From contig JAIRKV010000121.1 in the NCBI GenBank assembly GCA_031259935.1, positions 1-6,771 of the forward strand: DNA of 6,771 nucleotides, given 5' to 3'. Below, one piece after another: positions 1 through 6,516 of this stretch. Position 1 is the first letter of the stretch. The number at the start of each line of letters is the position of its first letter. The notes below the pieces were generated by a model. That model was not told the origin of the DNA. It ran no database searches and saw only the letters and a program-made list of their open reading frames with translations. Position numbers and translations under genes: made by a program. Source of the DNA: Prevotellaceae bacterium (GTDB lineage: Bacteria > Bacteroidota > Bacteroidia > Bacteroidales > UBA932).

Positions 1-132
1 GCAAAAATGTAAAAAACATTCGTTAAGTCAGGTGCCGTCATGATTTATTTTGCTTTATTATGATAGTATTCAATAAAATAAATTTTAACAAAATCTTAAA
101 AATTTCTTAATAAACATTAAACAGTTTGTAAG

Positions 133-140
133 TACTTTTG
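133..140 (+). promoter_or_regulatory. Probable promoter -7 element (TACTTTTG) for the lipoprotein gene
   Basis: TACTTTTG matches the TAnnTTTG -7 consensus of the Bacteroidota primary sigma factor and lies 23 bases before the lipoprotein ATG, leaving a short A/T-rich leader. No TTTG is present at the expected -33 distance, so the upstream half is weak. The same nine bases, GTACTTTTG, recur upstream of the uridine phosphorylase gene. Confidence 0.55.
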
Positions 141-163
141 TAAAAAAATAAATATTATAAATT

Positions 164-529
164 ATGAAATCAAATAAATTAAAAACAGTTTTATCAATTA
201 TTTTTCTCGCCTTTTTGTTTGCATCATGCAGCAAAGAAAACGACAATAATTTAGGAACGATAAATATATCTTTCAAAAATATAGATGATAAGCCATCAAG
301 TTGGGAAGTAAAAATATTTACAGTAGAGAATCCGAGTATTACCATATATTCAAAAACACTGTCTGCATCACTCACAGAAGCACAGGTAAAATTAATGGCG
401 GGCAATTATATTATACGTCCTTCTACGCATTATGCTCCTCATTTGTTTACCGCTGTGTCGTTTCAACTTACACACGGTAAAACAATAAACGTCTGGTATG
501 ATGAAAATTGGATAGGACATATAAGATAA
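164..529 (+). CDS. Small putative lipoprotein of unknown function
   Basis: The 121-residue product begins with a typical type II signal peptide: basic start (MKSNKLK), hydrophobic stretch at about 8-20, and a lipobox-like LFASC with the acylated cysteine at residue 22. The mature part (about 100 residues) follows with SKEND, an acidic patch just after the cysteine that resembles, but does not exactly match, the surface-export signal of Bacteroidota lipoproteins. The rest is rich in alternating hydrophobic and polar residues and probably all-beta; aromatic residues cluster near the end (NVWYDENWIG). I do not recognise the family. The gene appears to be a single-gene unit: its own -7 element lies upstream and a strong intrinsic terminator downstream. 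The ATG at 164 is the only start that gives an intact signal peptide. A minus-strand frame overlapping it (85-405) is judged a shadow. Confidence 0.8.
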   Translation: MKSNKLKTVLSIIFLAFLFASCSKENDNNLGTINISFKNIDDKPSSWEVKIFTVENPSITIYSKTLSASLTEAQVKLMAGNYIIRPSTHYAPHLFTAVSFQLTHGKTINVWYDENWIGHIR

Positions 530-550
530 AAACACTTTTTTAACATTCGG

Positions 551-584
551 AAAACTGCTTCAAAATCGGGAGCAGTTTTTTATT
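551..584 (+). terminator. Intrinsic terminator after the lipoprotein gene
   Basis: AAAACTGCT (551-559) pairs perfectly with AGCAGTTTT (571-579). An extra wobble and C-G pair can narrow the 11-base loop. The 3' arm runs into a T-rich tract (to 584). It sits 21 bases past the lipoprotein stop codon and before the next promoter, so it should separate the two units. Confidence 0.85.
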
Positions 585-632
585 TAAGGCAAAACTTTAA
601 AATATTGAGATTTCAATGTAAATATTTTTTTG

Positions 633-640
633 TACTTTTG
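633..640 (+). promoter_or_regulatory. Probable promoter -7 element (TACTTTTG) for the uridine phosphorylase unit
   Basis: TACTTTTG matches TAnnTTTG and lies 32 bases before the ATG at 673, just after the terminator of the preceding gene. The -33 region offers only TTTC (611-614) at 18 bases spacing, a partial match to TTTG. Confidence 0.6.
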
Positions 641-672
641 AGGCTTGTTAAATATAAATTTATACTATTATT

Positions 673-1548
673 ATGAGAAAAATTGAAGAATCAGAATTGA
701 TTATAAATGAAGATGGCAGTATATTTCATTTGCATTTGAAACCGGGTCAAATTGCTGATACTGTTTTGCTTGTCGGCGATCCGGGACGCGTTGAAATGAT
801 TGCGGCTTATTTCGACAGTATTGAATTTTCAGTGGCAAATCGCGAATTTGTTACATCAACTGGAACATACAAAGGCAAGCGAATAAGCGTTTTGTCGACA
901 GGAATAGGCACCGACAATATTGATATTGTTGTAACCGAACTCGATGCTTTGGCAAATATTGACTTTGAAAAGCGCACCGAAAAGCCGGTACACACAACGC
1001 TTAATCTTATACGGCTTGGAACATCGGGTTCTATTCAGCCCGAAATTCCAATCGGAACATTTGTTTCCTCGCACATTTCGATAGGGTTCGACGGTTTGTT
1101 GAATTACTATGCAAATCGCGATAATATTTCGTTGCTCGATTTTGAAAGCGCTTTTGTAAAACACATGAACTGGGACAAAAAACTTCCTGCGCCTTATTTT
1201 GTTGCGGCTTCGGAGAAACTTATAAAACTTTTTGAAGATTCTGCAATAGAAGGAATGACGGTTTCGGCGCCGGGTTTTTACGGACCTCAAGGCAGAGTTT
1301 TGCGTTTGCCGCTTTGGAAAGCCGACCAGAACGAATTGATTGAAAAATTTGAATACAAAGGTAAAAAAATCACTAACTTTGAAATGGAAGGTTCGGCAAT
1401 TGCAGGTTTGTCAAGACTTTTGGGACATGAAGCCATCACAGTTTGCACTATTATTGCAAATAGAACAAACAAAACTGCGCTTGCGGATTATAAAAACAAC
1501 GTGCGTAAAATGGTTGAAATGACGCTCGAAAAAATATTGAAATTATAA
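673..1548 (+). CDS. udp: Uridine phosphorylase (nucleoside phosphorylase family)
   Basis: This 291-residue cytoplasmic enzyme should cleave uridine with phosphate to uracil and ribose-1-phosphate in pyrimidine salvage. Visible family motifs: FHL at 18-20 (the neighbour-subunit Phe/His of E. coli Udp), GDPGR at 35-39 (phosphate loop), REF at 57-59, STGIG at 75-79, RLGTSG at 114-119 (phosphate-binding Arg and Thr), and EMEG at 237-240 (ribose-binding Glu-Met-Glu). FYGPQGR at 202-208 aligns with FYPGQER of E. coli Udp, so Q206 and R208 match the Gln/Arg pair that reads uracil; NRT at 263-265 also fits. That favours uridine over purine substrates. It is about 40 residues longer than E. coli Udp, with extra sequence at the N-terminus, before RLGTSG and mid-chain. 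The reading frame is intact. It probably shares a transcript with the YqeY-domain gene 61 bases downstream. Pyrimidine specificity is inferred by alignment from memory. Confidence 0.87.
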   Translation: MRKIEESELIINEDGSIFHLHLKPGQIADTVLLVGDPGRVEMIAAYFDSIEFSVANREFVTSTGTYKGKRISVLSTGIGTDNIDIVVTELDALANIDFEKRTEKPVHTTLNLIRLGTSGSIQPEIPIGTFVSSHISIGFDGLLNYYANRDNISLLDFESAFVKHMNWDKKLPAPYFVAASEKLIKLFEDSAIEGMTVSAPGFYGPQGRVLRLPLWKADQNELIEKFEYKGKKITNFEMEGSAIAGLSRLLGHEAITVCTIIANRTNKTALADYKNNVRKMVEMTLEKILKL

Positions 1549-1609
1549 AATCACTCAAATAAACATAGTATTAATCTCACTGTCTTAAAGTGTAAAAAAC
1601 AATAATATC

Positions 1610-2056
1610 ATGAGTTTGGAACAGACAATAAACAACGACATTAAAACCGCAATGCTTGCAAAAGACAAACTGCGGCTTGAAACACTGCGTTCGATAAAAG
1701 CAGGAATTTTAATTGCAAAAACTGCAGAAAATGCAGTCGAAATCACAGAAGAATTCGAGATAAAAATGCTGCAAAAAATGACAAAACAGCGCAAAGAATC
1801 GGCTGCTGTTTACAGTCAGCAAAATCGTCCGGAACTTGCCGAAAAAGAACTTGCCGAAGCCAAAATAATTGAACAGTATTTGCCCAAGCAACTTTCGGAA
1901 GAAGAAATTACGGATGTTTTGAAAAAAATTATTGCCGAAACAGGAGCAACATCCGCAAAAGAAATGGGAAAAGTTATCGGAACGGCAAACAAACAACTTG
2001 CAGGAAGAGCAGACGGACACCTGATTGCCGAAACAGTAAAAAAATTATTGTTTTGA
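1610..2056 (+). CDS. yqeY: GatB/YqeY domain-containing protein
   Basis: The 148-residue protein is a full-length, mostly helical YqeY-family member with no signal peptide, so it is likely cytoplasmic. The family resembles the C-terminal tail domain of GatB, the tRNA-dependent amidotransferase subunit, and a tRNA-related role is suspected but unproven. Diagnostic stretches are QRKESAAVY (60-68), the acidic/basic helix ELAEKELAEA (75-84), QYLPKQLSEEE (89-99), MGKVIG (119-124) and GRADG (132-136). No promoter-like motif is visible in the 61-base gap after the uridine phosphorylase, and no convincing terminator either, so read-through is the likeliest source of its mRNA. The start at 1610 gives the usual family N-terminus (MSLEQTINNDIK). 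In many Bacteroidota I recall this gene next to ftsZ; here it is not. Confidence 0.92.
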   Translation: MSLEQTINNDIKTAMLAKDKLRLETLRSIKAGILIAKTAENAVEITEEFEIKMLQKMTKQRKESAAVYSQQNRPELAEKELAEAKIIEQYLPKQLSEEEITDVLKKIIAETGATSAKEMGKVIGTANKQLAGRADGHLIAETVKKLLF

Positions 2057-2065
2057 ATTTAGTTT

Positions 2066-2073
2066 TATTTTTG
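2066..2073 (+). promoter_or_regulatory. Possible promoter -7 element (TATTTTTG) for the beta-lyase gene
   Basis: TATTTTTG fits TAnnTTTG and lies 44 bases before the ATG at 2118, within ten bases after the YqeY stop codon. No TTTG sits at a proper -33 distance (the nearest candidates are 10-15 bases away), and the region is T-rich, so a chance match is possible. Confidence 0.35.
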
Positions 2074-2117
2074 GTAAATTATATCAATATTATCATAAAA
2101 ATTTAATCAAAACAGTT

Positions 2118-3299
2118 ATGAAATATAATTTTGACGAAATCGTCGATCGCCGCAACACAAATTGCGAAAAATACGATAAATGCACAGAAGTATTTGGAAC
2201 TGAAGATATTATTCCTCTTTGGGTAGCCGATATGGATTTTAAAGTTGCCGAGCCTGTAATGGATGCTTTGCGCGCGCGCAACGAACACAGGATTTTTGGT
2301 TATACTTTTCAGGGAGAATCATATTTTGATTCCATAATAAAATGGCAAAAACGCCGTAACGGATGGACAATAGAAAAAAATTGGATTATTCACTGTCCGG
2401 GCGTTGTTCCCGCACTTAATTTTGCCGTTCAGTCGTTAACAAACGAAGGCGACAAAGTTGTAATAATGCCACCTGTTTATCATCCGTTTTTTACAGCCGC
2501 AACCGACAATAATCGCATACTTGTTGAAAATAATCTTAAACATGTCGGTCTTGACTATTTTATTGATTATGATGATTTGAATGAGAAACTGAAAGATGCT
2601 AAATTGTTGATTTTCTGCAGCCCGCACAATCCTGTCGGACGCGTATGGAAACGCGATGAACTTGAAAAAGTTGCGGAATTATGCATAAAACATAAAACTG
2701 TAATTGTGAGCGATGAAGTTCATTCCGACTTGATTTTTGCTCCTCATAAACATATTCCTGTGGCAACTCTGTCGCCCGAAATTGCCGATTTGTGTCTTAC
2801 ATTTTTTGCACCGAGTAAAACTTTTAACATTGCAGGATTTGCAACGGCAGTGGCTGTTGCATCAAATGAATCAATTCGCGATGCTTTCGGCTCGATTATA
2901 AAAAAACTGCATCTCACCGATGGAAATATAAGCGGACTGACAGCCCTCGAAGCAGCATACAATAATGGTGAGGAATGGCTCGAACAAATGCTTGAATATA
3001 TTTCGGAAAATGCAAAATTTGTTGTCGATTTTTTTGAAAAAAACATTCCTCAAATAAAAACACAGCATCCCGAAAGTACATTTTTGCAATGGATTGATTT
3101 CGGCGCTTTGAATCTTACGCAAAACGAACTTGTGAATTTTCTGGTAAAAGATGCAAAAGTCGGATTGAACGACGGAGAATCTTTTTCGGAAAGCGAAGGA
3201 ACAGGATTTATGAGATTGAATATTGCTTGTCCGCGCTCCGTAATTGAAAAAGCATTAAATCAAATTCTGGCGGCATACAATAAATTACAGTTGCGTTAA
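2118..3299 (+). CDS. patB: PatB/MalY-family PLP-dependent cystathionine/cysteine-S-conjugate beta-lyase
   Basis: This 393-residue cytoplasmic enzyme is a class I (fold type I) aminotransferase-like protein of the MalY/PatB group, which cleaves the C-S bond of cystathionine, cysteine or cysteine conjugates to give pyruvate, ammonia and a thiol. The N-terminus carries the group signature PLWVADMDF (33-41), followed by GYTF (61-64) and PPVYHPF (118-124). PLP-site residues are visible: N171 in SPHNPVG, D199 in SDEVH, and the Schiff-base lysine K234 in SKTFN. R366 in FMRLNIA should bind the substrate carboxylate. Length equals the family norm, and no key residue is missing. The stop codon TAA directly abuts the ATG of the WbqC-family gene, so the two are translated from one mRNA. 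The exact substrate cannot be told from sequence, and a regulatory role like E. coli MalY is neither shown nor excluded. Confidence 0.88.
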   Translation: MKYNFDEIVDRRNTNCEKYDKCTEVFGTEDIIPLWVADMDFKVAEPVMDALRARNEHRIFGYTFQGESYFDSIIKWQKRRNGWTIEKNWIIHCPGVVPALNFAVQSLTNEGDKVVIMPPVYHPFFTAATDNNRILVENNLKHVGLDYFIDYDDLNEKLKDAKLLIFCSPHNPVGRVWKRDELEKVAELCIKHKTVIVSDEVHSDLIFAPHKHIPVATLSPEIADLCLTFFAPSKTFNIAGFATAVAVASNESIRDAFGSIIKKLHLTDGNISGLTALEAAYNNGEEWLEQMLEYISENAKFVVDFFEKNIPQIKTQHPESTFLQWIDFGALNLTQNELVNFLVKDAKVGLNDGESFSESEGTGFMRLNIACPRSVIEKALNQILAAYNKLQLR

Positions 3300-3950
3300 A
3301 TGCAAGCCGCCGAAATTTATCTTTCAACTGCCTGTTTCGGAAATATTCAGTATTTCAGCAAGTTTGTTGCAGCCGAAAAAATCTATATCGAGCAGCATGA
3401 AAATTACATGAAGCAAAGTTTTCGTAATCGATACGAAATATTGACGGCAAATGGCAAACTTTCGCTTGTGATTCCTGTAGAACATAATTTCGGCAATAAA
3501 ATTTTAATACGGGATGTCCGCATAAGTTATGCACAGTCGTGGCAAAAATCACAATGGCGAGCCTTGGAAACGGCTTATAATTCGTCACCTTTTTTTGAAT
3601 ATTACAATAATGATTTGAAACATTTTTTTGAATATAAAGAAAAATATTTATTCGATTTCAATACAAAAATCACAAATAAAATTTTGGAATTGCTGGAAAT
3701 AGACAAACAAATATTTTTTACCGAAAAATATAAAACTTTCGATGATGATTTTATGTTTGACTATCGCAGCAGCATAAGCCCTAAAACTCGGCAAATAAAA
3801 GAAGACAGGATGTTTGAGCCTCAAAAATATTATCAGGTTTTTGCACAAAAAAACGGCTTTAAGGCAAATCCAAGTATAATAGATTTGCTGTTTAACGAAG
3901 GAACAAACGCAAAAGACGAATTGATAAAATGTGTGAAGCAAAGTTTATAA
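3300..3950 (+). CDS. WbqC-family protein
   Basis: The 216-residue product matches the WbqC-like family, whose founder lies in an O-antigen cluster and whose biochemical role is not established. Family landmarks: ST-CFGNIQYFSKF (9-22), the basic motif EQHENYMKQSFRNR (31-44), LVIPVE (56-61), two conserved tryptophans W81 and W86, AYNSSPFFEYY (92-102), and the C-terminal block YYQVF then SIIDLLFNEG (192-201). There is no signal peptide or membrane segment. Its ATG follows the beta-lyase stop codon with no gap (TAAATG) and lacks its own ribosome-binding site, so translation is probably coupled to the upstream gene. In other Bacteroidota I recall this family near signal peptidase lepB; that neighbour is absent here. 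An AT-only hairpin overlaps its stop codon but is not a convincing terminator. Confidence 0.85.
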   Translation: MQAAEIYLSTACFGNIQYFSKFVAAEKIYIEQHENYMKQSFRNRYEILTANGKLSLVIPVEHNFGNKILIRDVRISYAQSWQKSQWRALETAYNSSPFFEYYNNDLKHFFEYKEKYLFDFNTKITNKILELLEIDKQIFFTEKYKTFDDDFMFDYRSSISPKTRQIKEDRMFEPQKYYQVFAQKNGFKANPSIIDLLFNEGTNAKDELIKCVKQSL

Positions 3951-3978
3951 CCTTTATGAACTTTATAAAACTTTTGTT

Positions 3979-3986
3979 TAATTTTG
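3979..3986 (+). promoter_or_regulatory. Possible promoter -7 element (TAATTTTG) for the symporter/Gate operon
   Basis: TAATTTTG fits TAnnTTTG and ends 21 bases before the ATG at 4008. A partial -33 match, TATG at 3955-3958, lies 20 bases upstream. The site overlaps the TTG codon at 3984, which is one reason to prefer the ATG at 4008 as the real start. Confidence 0.45.
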
Positions 3987-4007
3987 CTGTTAATTAAATA
4001 TTTTTAC

Positions 4008-5378
4008 ATGGAACAGTTTGAAAAAATAATTGATAAAATAAGCGCCATGATATGGTCTTATCCCTTATTGGCATTATTGATTGGAGGCGGCATTTTTTTT
4101 CTTGTATATTCGCGATTTTTGCCTTTTCGATACTTTAATCGCGGCATAAAAGTATTACGCGGTAAATATAATTCGGAAAATTCAAACGAATGTGGACAGA
4201 TAAGTTCTTTTCAGGCATTGTCAACAGCCATAGCAGCCACAGTCGGACTGGGAAGTATCGCAGGCGTTGCCGTAGCAATTACGATGGGCGGACCCGGAGC
4301 AATTTTCTGGATGTGGATTACAGCAATCGCAGGTATGGCAACAAAATTTTTTACATGCTCGTTAAGCGTTATGTATAAAGGAAAAGACAGCAGCGGAATA
4401 TTACAGGGCGGTCCAATGTATTTTATAACCAAAGGACTTGGTGAAAAATGGAAACCGATAGCCGTAATATTTGCAGCTTGCGGTATGGGCGGTTGCTTAT
4501 GTCTGTTTCAGGCAAACCAGCTTACAGAAATTATCAATAACGGATTTCTTGTTCCGATGGGCGTTGAAACAGGCATGAAATCAAATTTCATTATTGGAGT
4601 TTCGATTTGTGCTGTTGTTTCGCTGGTTATTTTCGGAGGCATTAAACGTATTGGTAAAGTAGCGGCAGCAATGGTTCCTGCCATGGTTGTAATTTATTTT
4701 ACGGCAGTTTTGATAATTATGATAAAATACAGCCATAATATAATTCCTGTGATTCAACTGATTTTTAATGATGCGTTCACAGGCGAAGCCGTTTCGGGCG
4801 GAGCATTGGGAGCATTGATACTAATGGGCGTACGGCGAGGCGTATTTTGCAACGAAGCCGGAGTAGGAACAGCATCAATGGCGCACGGAGCATCAAAAAA
4901 TCCTCAACCGATACGCGAAGGTTTGGCTGCAATGATTGAACCTGTTATCGACACAATATTAATCTGTACACTCACCGCAATTTCAGTTTTGGTTACGGGT
5001 GTCTGGGAACAGTTTGCAGGTCAGGATGTAAAAGGAATTACAATAACGCTTGCCGCATTCGACACGGCTATACCGTATGCCGGAAAATATATTCTGCTTT
5101 TAGCCGCTTTGATTTTTGCCTTTTCTACGTTATTTACATCATCATATTACGGCACAAAATGCGCTTCGTTCCTGTTCGGCGTAAAATATGCAAAATATTA
5201 CAATTATATTTACGTTATAACATTGATTTTTGCGGCGATAGGTTCGGTTAAACTTGTGGTCTGCTTCATAGATACCATGTACGGATTAATGGCTTTCTGT
5301 ACAATTATTGGAACTGTTGCATTATCGCCGAAAATTATGAAAGCGGCAAAAAAATATTTCAATACTTATAAATCTTAA
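4008..5378 (+). CDS. agcS: AgcS-family sodium:alanine/amino-acid symporter
   Basis: This 456-residue inner-membrane transporter should import a small neutral amino acid (alanine, glycine or similar) with sodium. The LeuT-like AgcS family is recognised from the N-terminal IWSYPLLALLIGGGIFF, RFLPFR, TVGLGSIAGVAVA (78-90), GGPGAIFWMW (94-103), GGPMYF (134-139), NEAGVGTASMAH (282-293), REGLAAMIEPVIDT (303-316) and SYYG (379-382). About ten to eleven membrane helices are apparent. I chose the ATG at 4008 rather than the in-frame TTG at 3984, because MEQFEK is the usual family start and the TTG lies in a promoter-like site. Two residues in conserved motifs are unusual: S83 where the family usually has Asn after GxG, and S378 where Trp normally precedes SYYG. 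Either could change substrate choice, so alanine is not certain. A Gate-domain gene follows 21 bases later, probably in the same operon. Confidence 0.9.
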   Translation: MEQFEKIIDKISAMIWSYPLLALLIGGGIFFLVYSRFLPFRYFNRGIKVLRGKYNSENSNECGQISSFQALSTAIAATVGLGSIAGVAVAITMGGPGAIFWMWITAIAGMATKFFTCSLSVMYKGKDSSGILQGGPMYFITKGLGEKWKPIAVIFAACGMGGCLCLFQANQLTEIINNGFLVPMGVETGMKSNFIIGVSICAVVSLVIFGGIKRIGKVAAAMVPAMVVIYFTAVLIIMIKYSHNIIPVIQLIFNDAFTGEAVSGGALGALILMGVRRGVFCNEAGVGTASMAHGASKNPQPIREGLAAMIEPVIDTILICTLTAISVLVTGVWEQFAGQDVKGITITLAAFDTAIPYAGKYILLLAALIFAFSTLFTSSYYGTKCASFLFGVKYAKYYNYIYVITLIFAAIGSVKLVVCFIDTMYGLMAFCTIIGTVALSPKIMKAAKKYFNTYKS

Positions 5379-5399
5379 TTTTCGACAAACTTGTTTAAC

Positions 5400-6347
5400 A
5401 TGTCCAATGCAAGTGTAAAAAACAGACTGAAAGAATCAATAAAAAACTCATTTCCTAGCGCTTTGCGTACGGCATGGTGGGTAATAAAACTTACAGTTGT
5501 CGTTTCGCTTGCTGTAACAGTTCTTGATTATTTGGGTGTTGTGAAATGGTTTTCACAAATATTTACTCCGATTTTTACACATATAGGGCTGACAGGCGAA
5601 TCGGCATTGGCTTATATCACAGGATATTTTGTAAACATTTATTCTGCAATTGCAGTTGTAACAACTTTGGATTTAAGTTTTCGCTCCATCACAATTATTG
5701 CAGTTATGTGCCTTTGTTCGCACAACATGATTATCGAAACCGCCGTACAGAAAAAAACAGGCTCGTCTGCCGTGCGAATGTGTATTTTGCGAACGGTTGC
5801 AGCATTTATTTCGGCATTTGTTCTTAATCTTGTTTTGCCAGAACCGCAAGCATCGCATGAAAATATCGCACAAATCGCAGCAAACAATAATATTGTTGAA
5901 ATATTGCAGACATGGGGAATATCGACTTTAAAACTTGTGATACGAATGGTTGCGATTATCGTTTTACTCACCATGCTGCAACGTATATTAAACGAGTTGG
6001 GAATAGTAAAAACATTATCGAAAATATTAAGTCCCCTGTTGAGAATATTTGGACTTCCCGTAAAAACATCTTTTCTGTGGATTGTAGCAAATACTCTCGG
6101 ATTGGCTTATGGCGCCGCAGTGATGATTGAAGAAACTTCACAGGGAAAAATAAATAAAACAGAAACGGATTTGCTAAATCACCACATTGCCATTTCGCAC
6201 AGTAATCTCGAAGATATATTGTTATTTGCAGCAATAGGCGCATCGTTCTGGTGGATGATAATCATACGTTTGACACTTGCTTTCATATCGGTCTGGATAC
6301 GCAGAATAGAATTACATTGCAAGCATCAATACGCTTTACGAATCTGA
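5400..6347 (+). CDS. Nucleoside-recognition (Gate) domain membrane protein
   Basis: The 315-residue integral membrane protein matches the Bacteroidota form of the 'nucleoside recognition' Gate family, related to spore maturation proteins SpmA/SpmB and the gate regions of concentrative nucleoside transporters. Substrate and role are unknown. Several hydrophobic helices follow a basic, amphipathic start (ALRTAWWVIK at 21-30). The protein is an internal duplication: LDYLGVVKWFSQIFTP (42-57) matches LNELGIVKTLSKILSP (197-212). The first-half block CSHNMIIETAVQKKTGSS (106-123) has a diverged counterpart, ISHSNLEDILLFAAIGAS (265-282). The halves are joined by a polar linker at about 148-165. I start it at the ATG at 5400; an in-frame TTG at 5391 would add three residues, but ATG is the likelier start. 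No Shine-Dalgarno is seen. The 21-base gap after the symporter gene suggests co-transcription. No clear terminator follows it. Confidence 0.85.
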   Translation: MSNASVKNRLKESIKNSFPSALRTAWWVIKLTVVVSLAVTVLDYLGVVKWFSQIFTPIFTHIGLTGESALAYITGYFVNIYSAIAVVTTLDLSFRSITIIAVMCLCSHNMIIETAVQKKTGSSAVRMCILRTVAAFISAFVLNLVLPEPQASHENIAQIAANNNIVEILQTWGISTLKLVIRMVAIIVLLTMLQRILNELGIVKTLSKILSPLLRIFGLPVKTSFLWIVANTLGLAYGAAVMIEETSQGKINKTETDLLNHHIAISHSNLEDILLFAAIGASFWWMIIIRLTLAFISVWIRRIELHCKHQYALRI

Positions 6348-6516
6348 TATGAAATAACAAATATATGTGCCGATAATAACTTTTCTTGTTTCTCAAATCT
6401 TTTGCCATTTTTTTGATTTTTATGTCAATTTTACATGTGGAAAAAATAATTTAATAAATAAATATACTTATAAATGAATAAGTTAAGGCTATTAAAAAAA
6501 AAAGATTAAAAAAAAA
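6348..6516 (+). other. AT-rich intergenic stretch upstream of the rRNA promoter
   Basis: This stretch has no credible gene: a minus-strand frame across 6451-6681 is low-complexity Phe/Lys/Ile and runs through the promoter and leader. It contains a perfect 6-base inverted repeat, ACTTAT-6-ATAAGT, at 6466-6483, and A-tracts of 10 (6494-6503) and 9 (6508-6516) just before the -33 element. Such A-tracts are typical of upstream activating (UP-like) sequence before strong promoters. A convincing terminator for the Gate gene was not found here. Confidence 0.6.

Noticed and set aside
6..20. AATGT-5-ACATT inverted repeat and a possible gene tail (stop at 24-26) at the left edge
   Set aside because: A five-base AT-rich stem is not significant. 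The possible upstream gene end is too short (seven codons) to tell from chance.
85..405. 106-residue minus-strand frame opposite the lipoprotein gene
   Set aside because: It overlaps a plus-strand gene with a clear signal peptide, promoter and terminator. Its translation is low-complexity and resembles no family I know.
1578..1592. CACT-7-AGTG inverted repeat between uridine phosphorylase and YqeY genes
   Set aside because: A four-base stem without a T-tract is expected by chance in such DNA.
3590..3635. Direct repeat TTTTTTTGAATAT (3590-3602 and 3623-3635)
   Set aside because: It encodes FFEY twice in frame inside the WbqC-family gene, so codon and residue bias explain it better than a functional repeat.
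3940..3974. Hairpin AAAGTTTATAA / TTATAAAACTTT across the WbqC-family stop codon, considered as a terminator
   Set aside because: The stem is almost all A-T with a bulge and a 12-base loop and lacks a GC core, so it is probably too weak. A role as a leaky terminator is not excluded.
3984..4007. TTG start adding eight residues to the symporter
   Set aside because: The ATG at 4008 gives the usual family N-terminus, and the TTG lies within a TAATTTTG promoter-like site.
6358..6365. Minus-strand TATATTTG as a leftward promoter
   Set aside because: There is no TTTG at the -33 distance and no minus-strand gene for it to serve.
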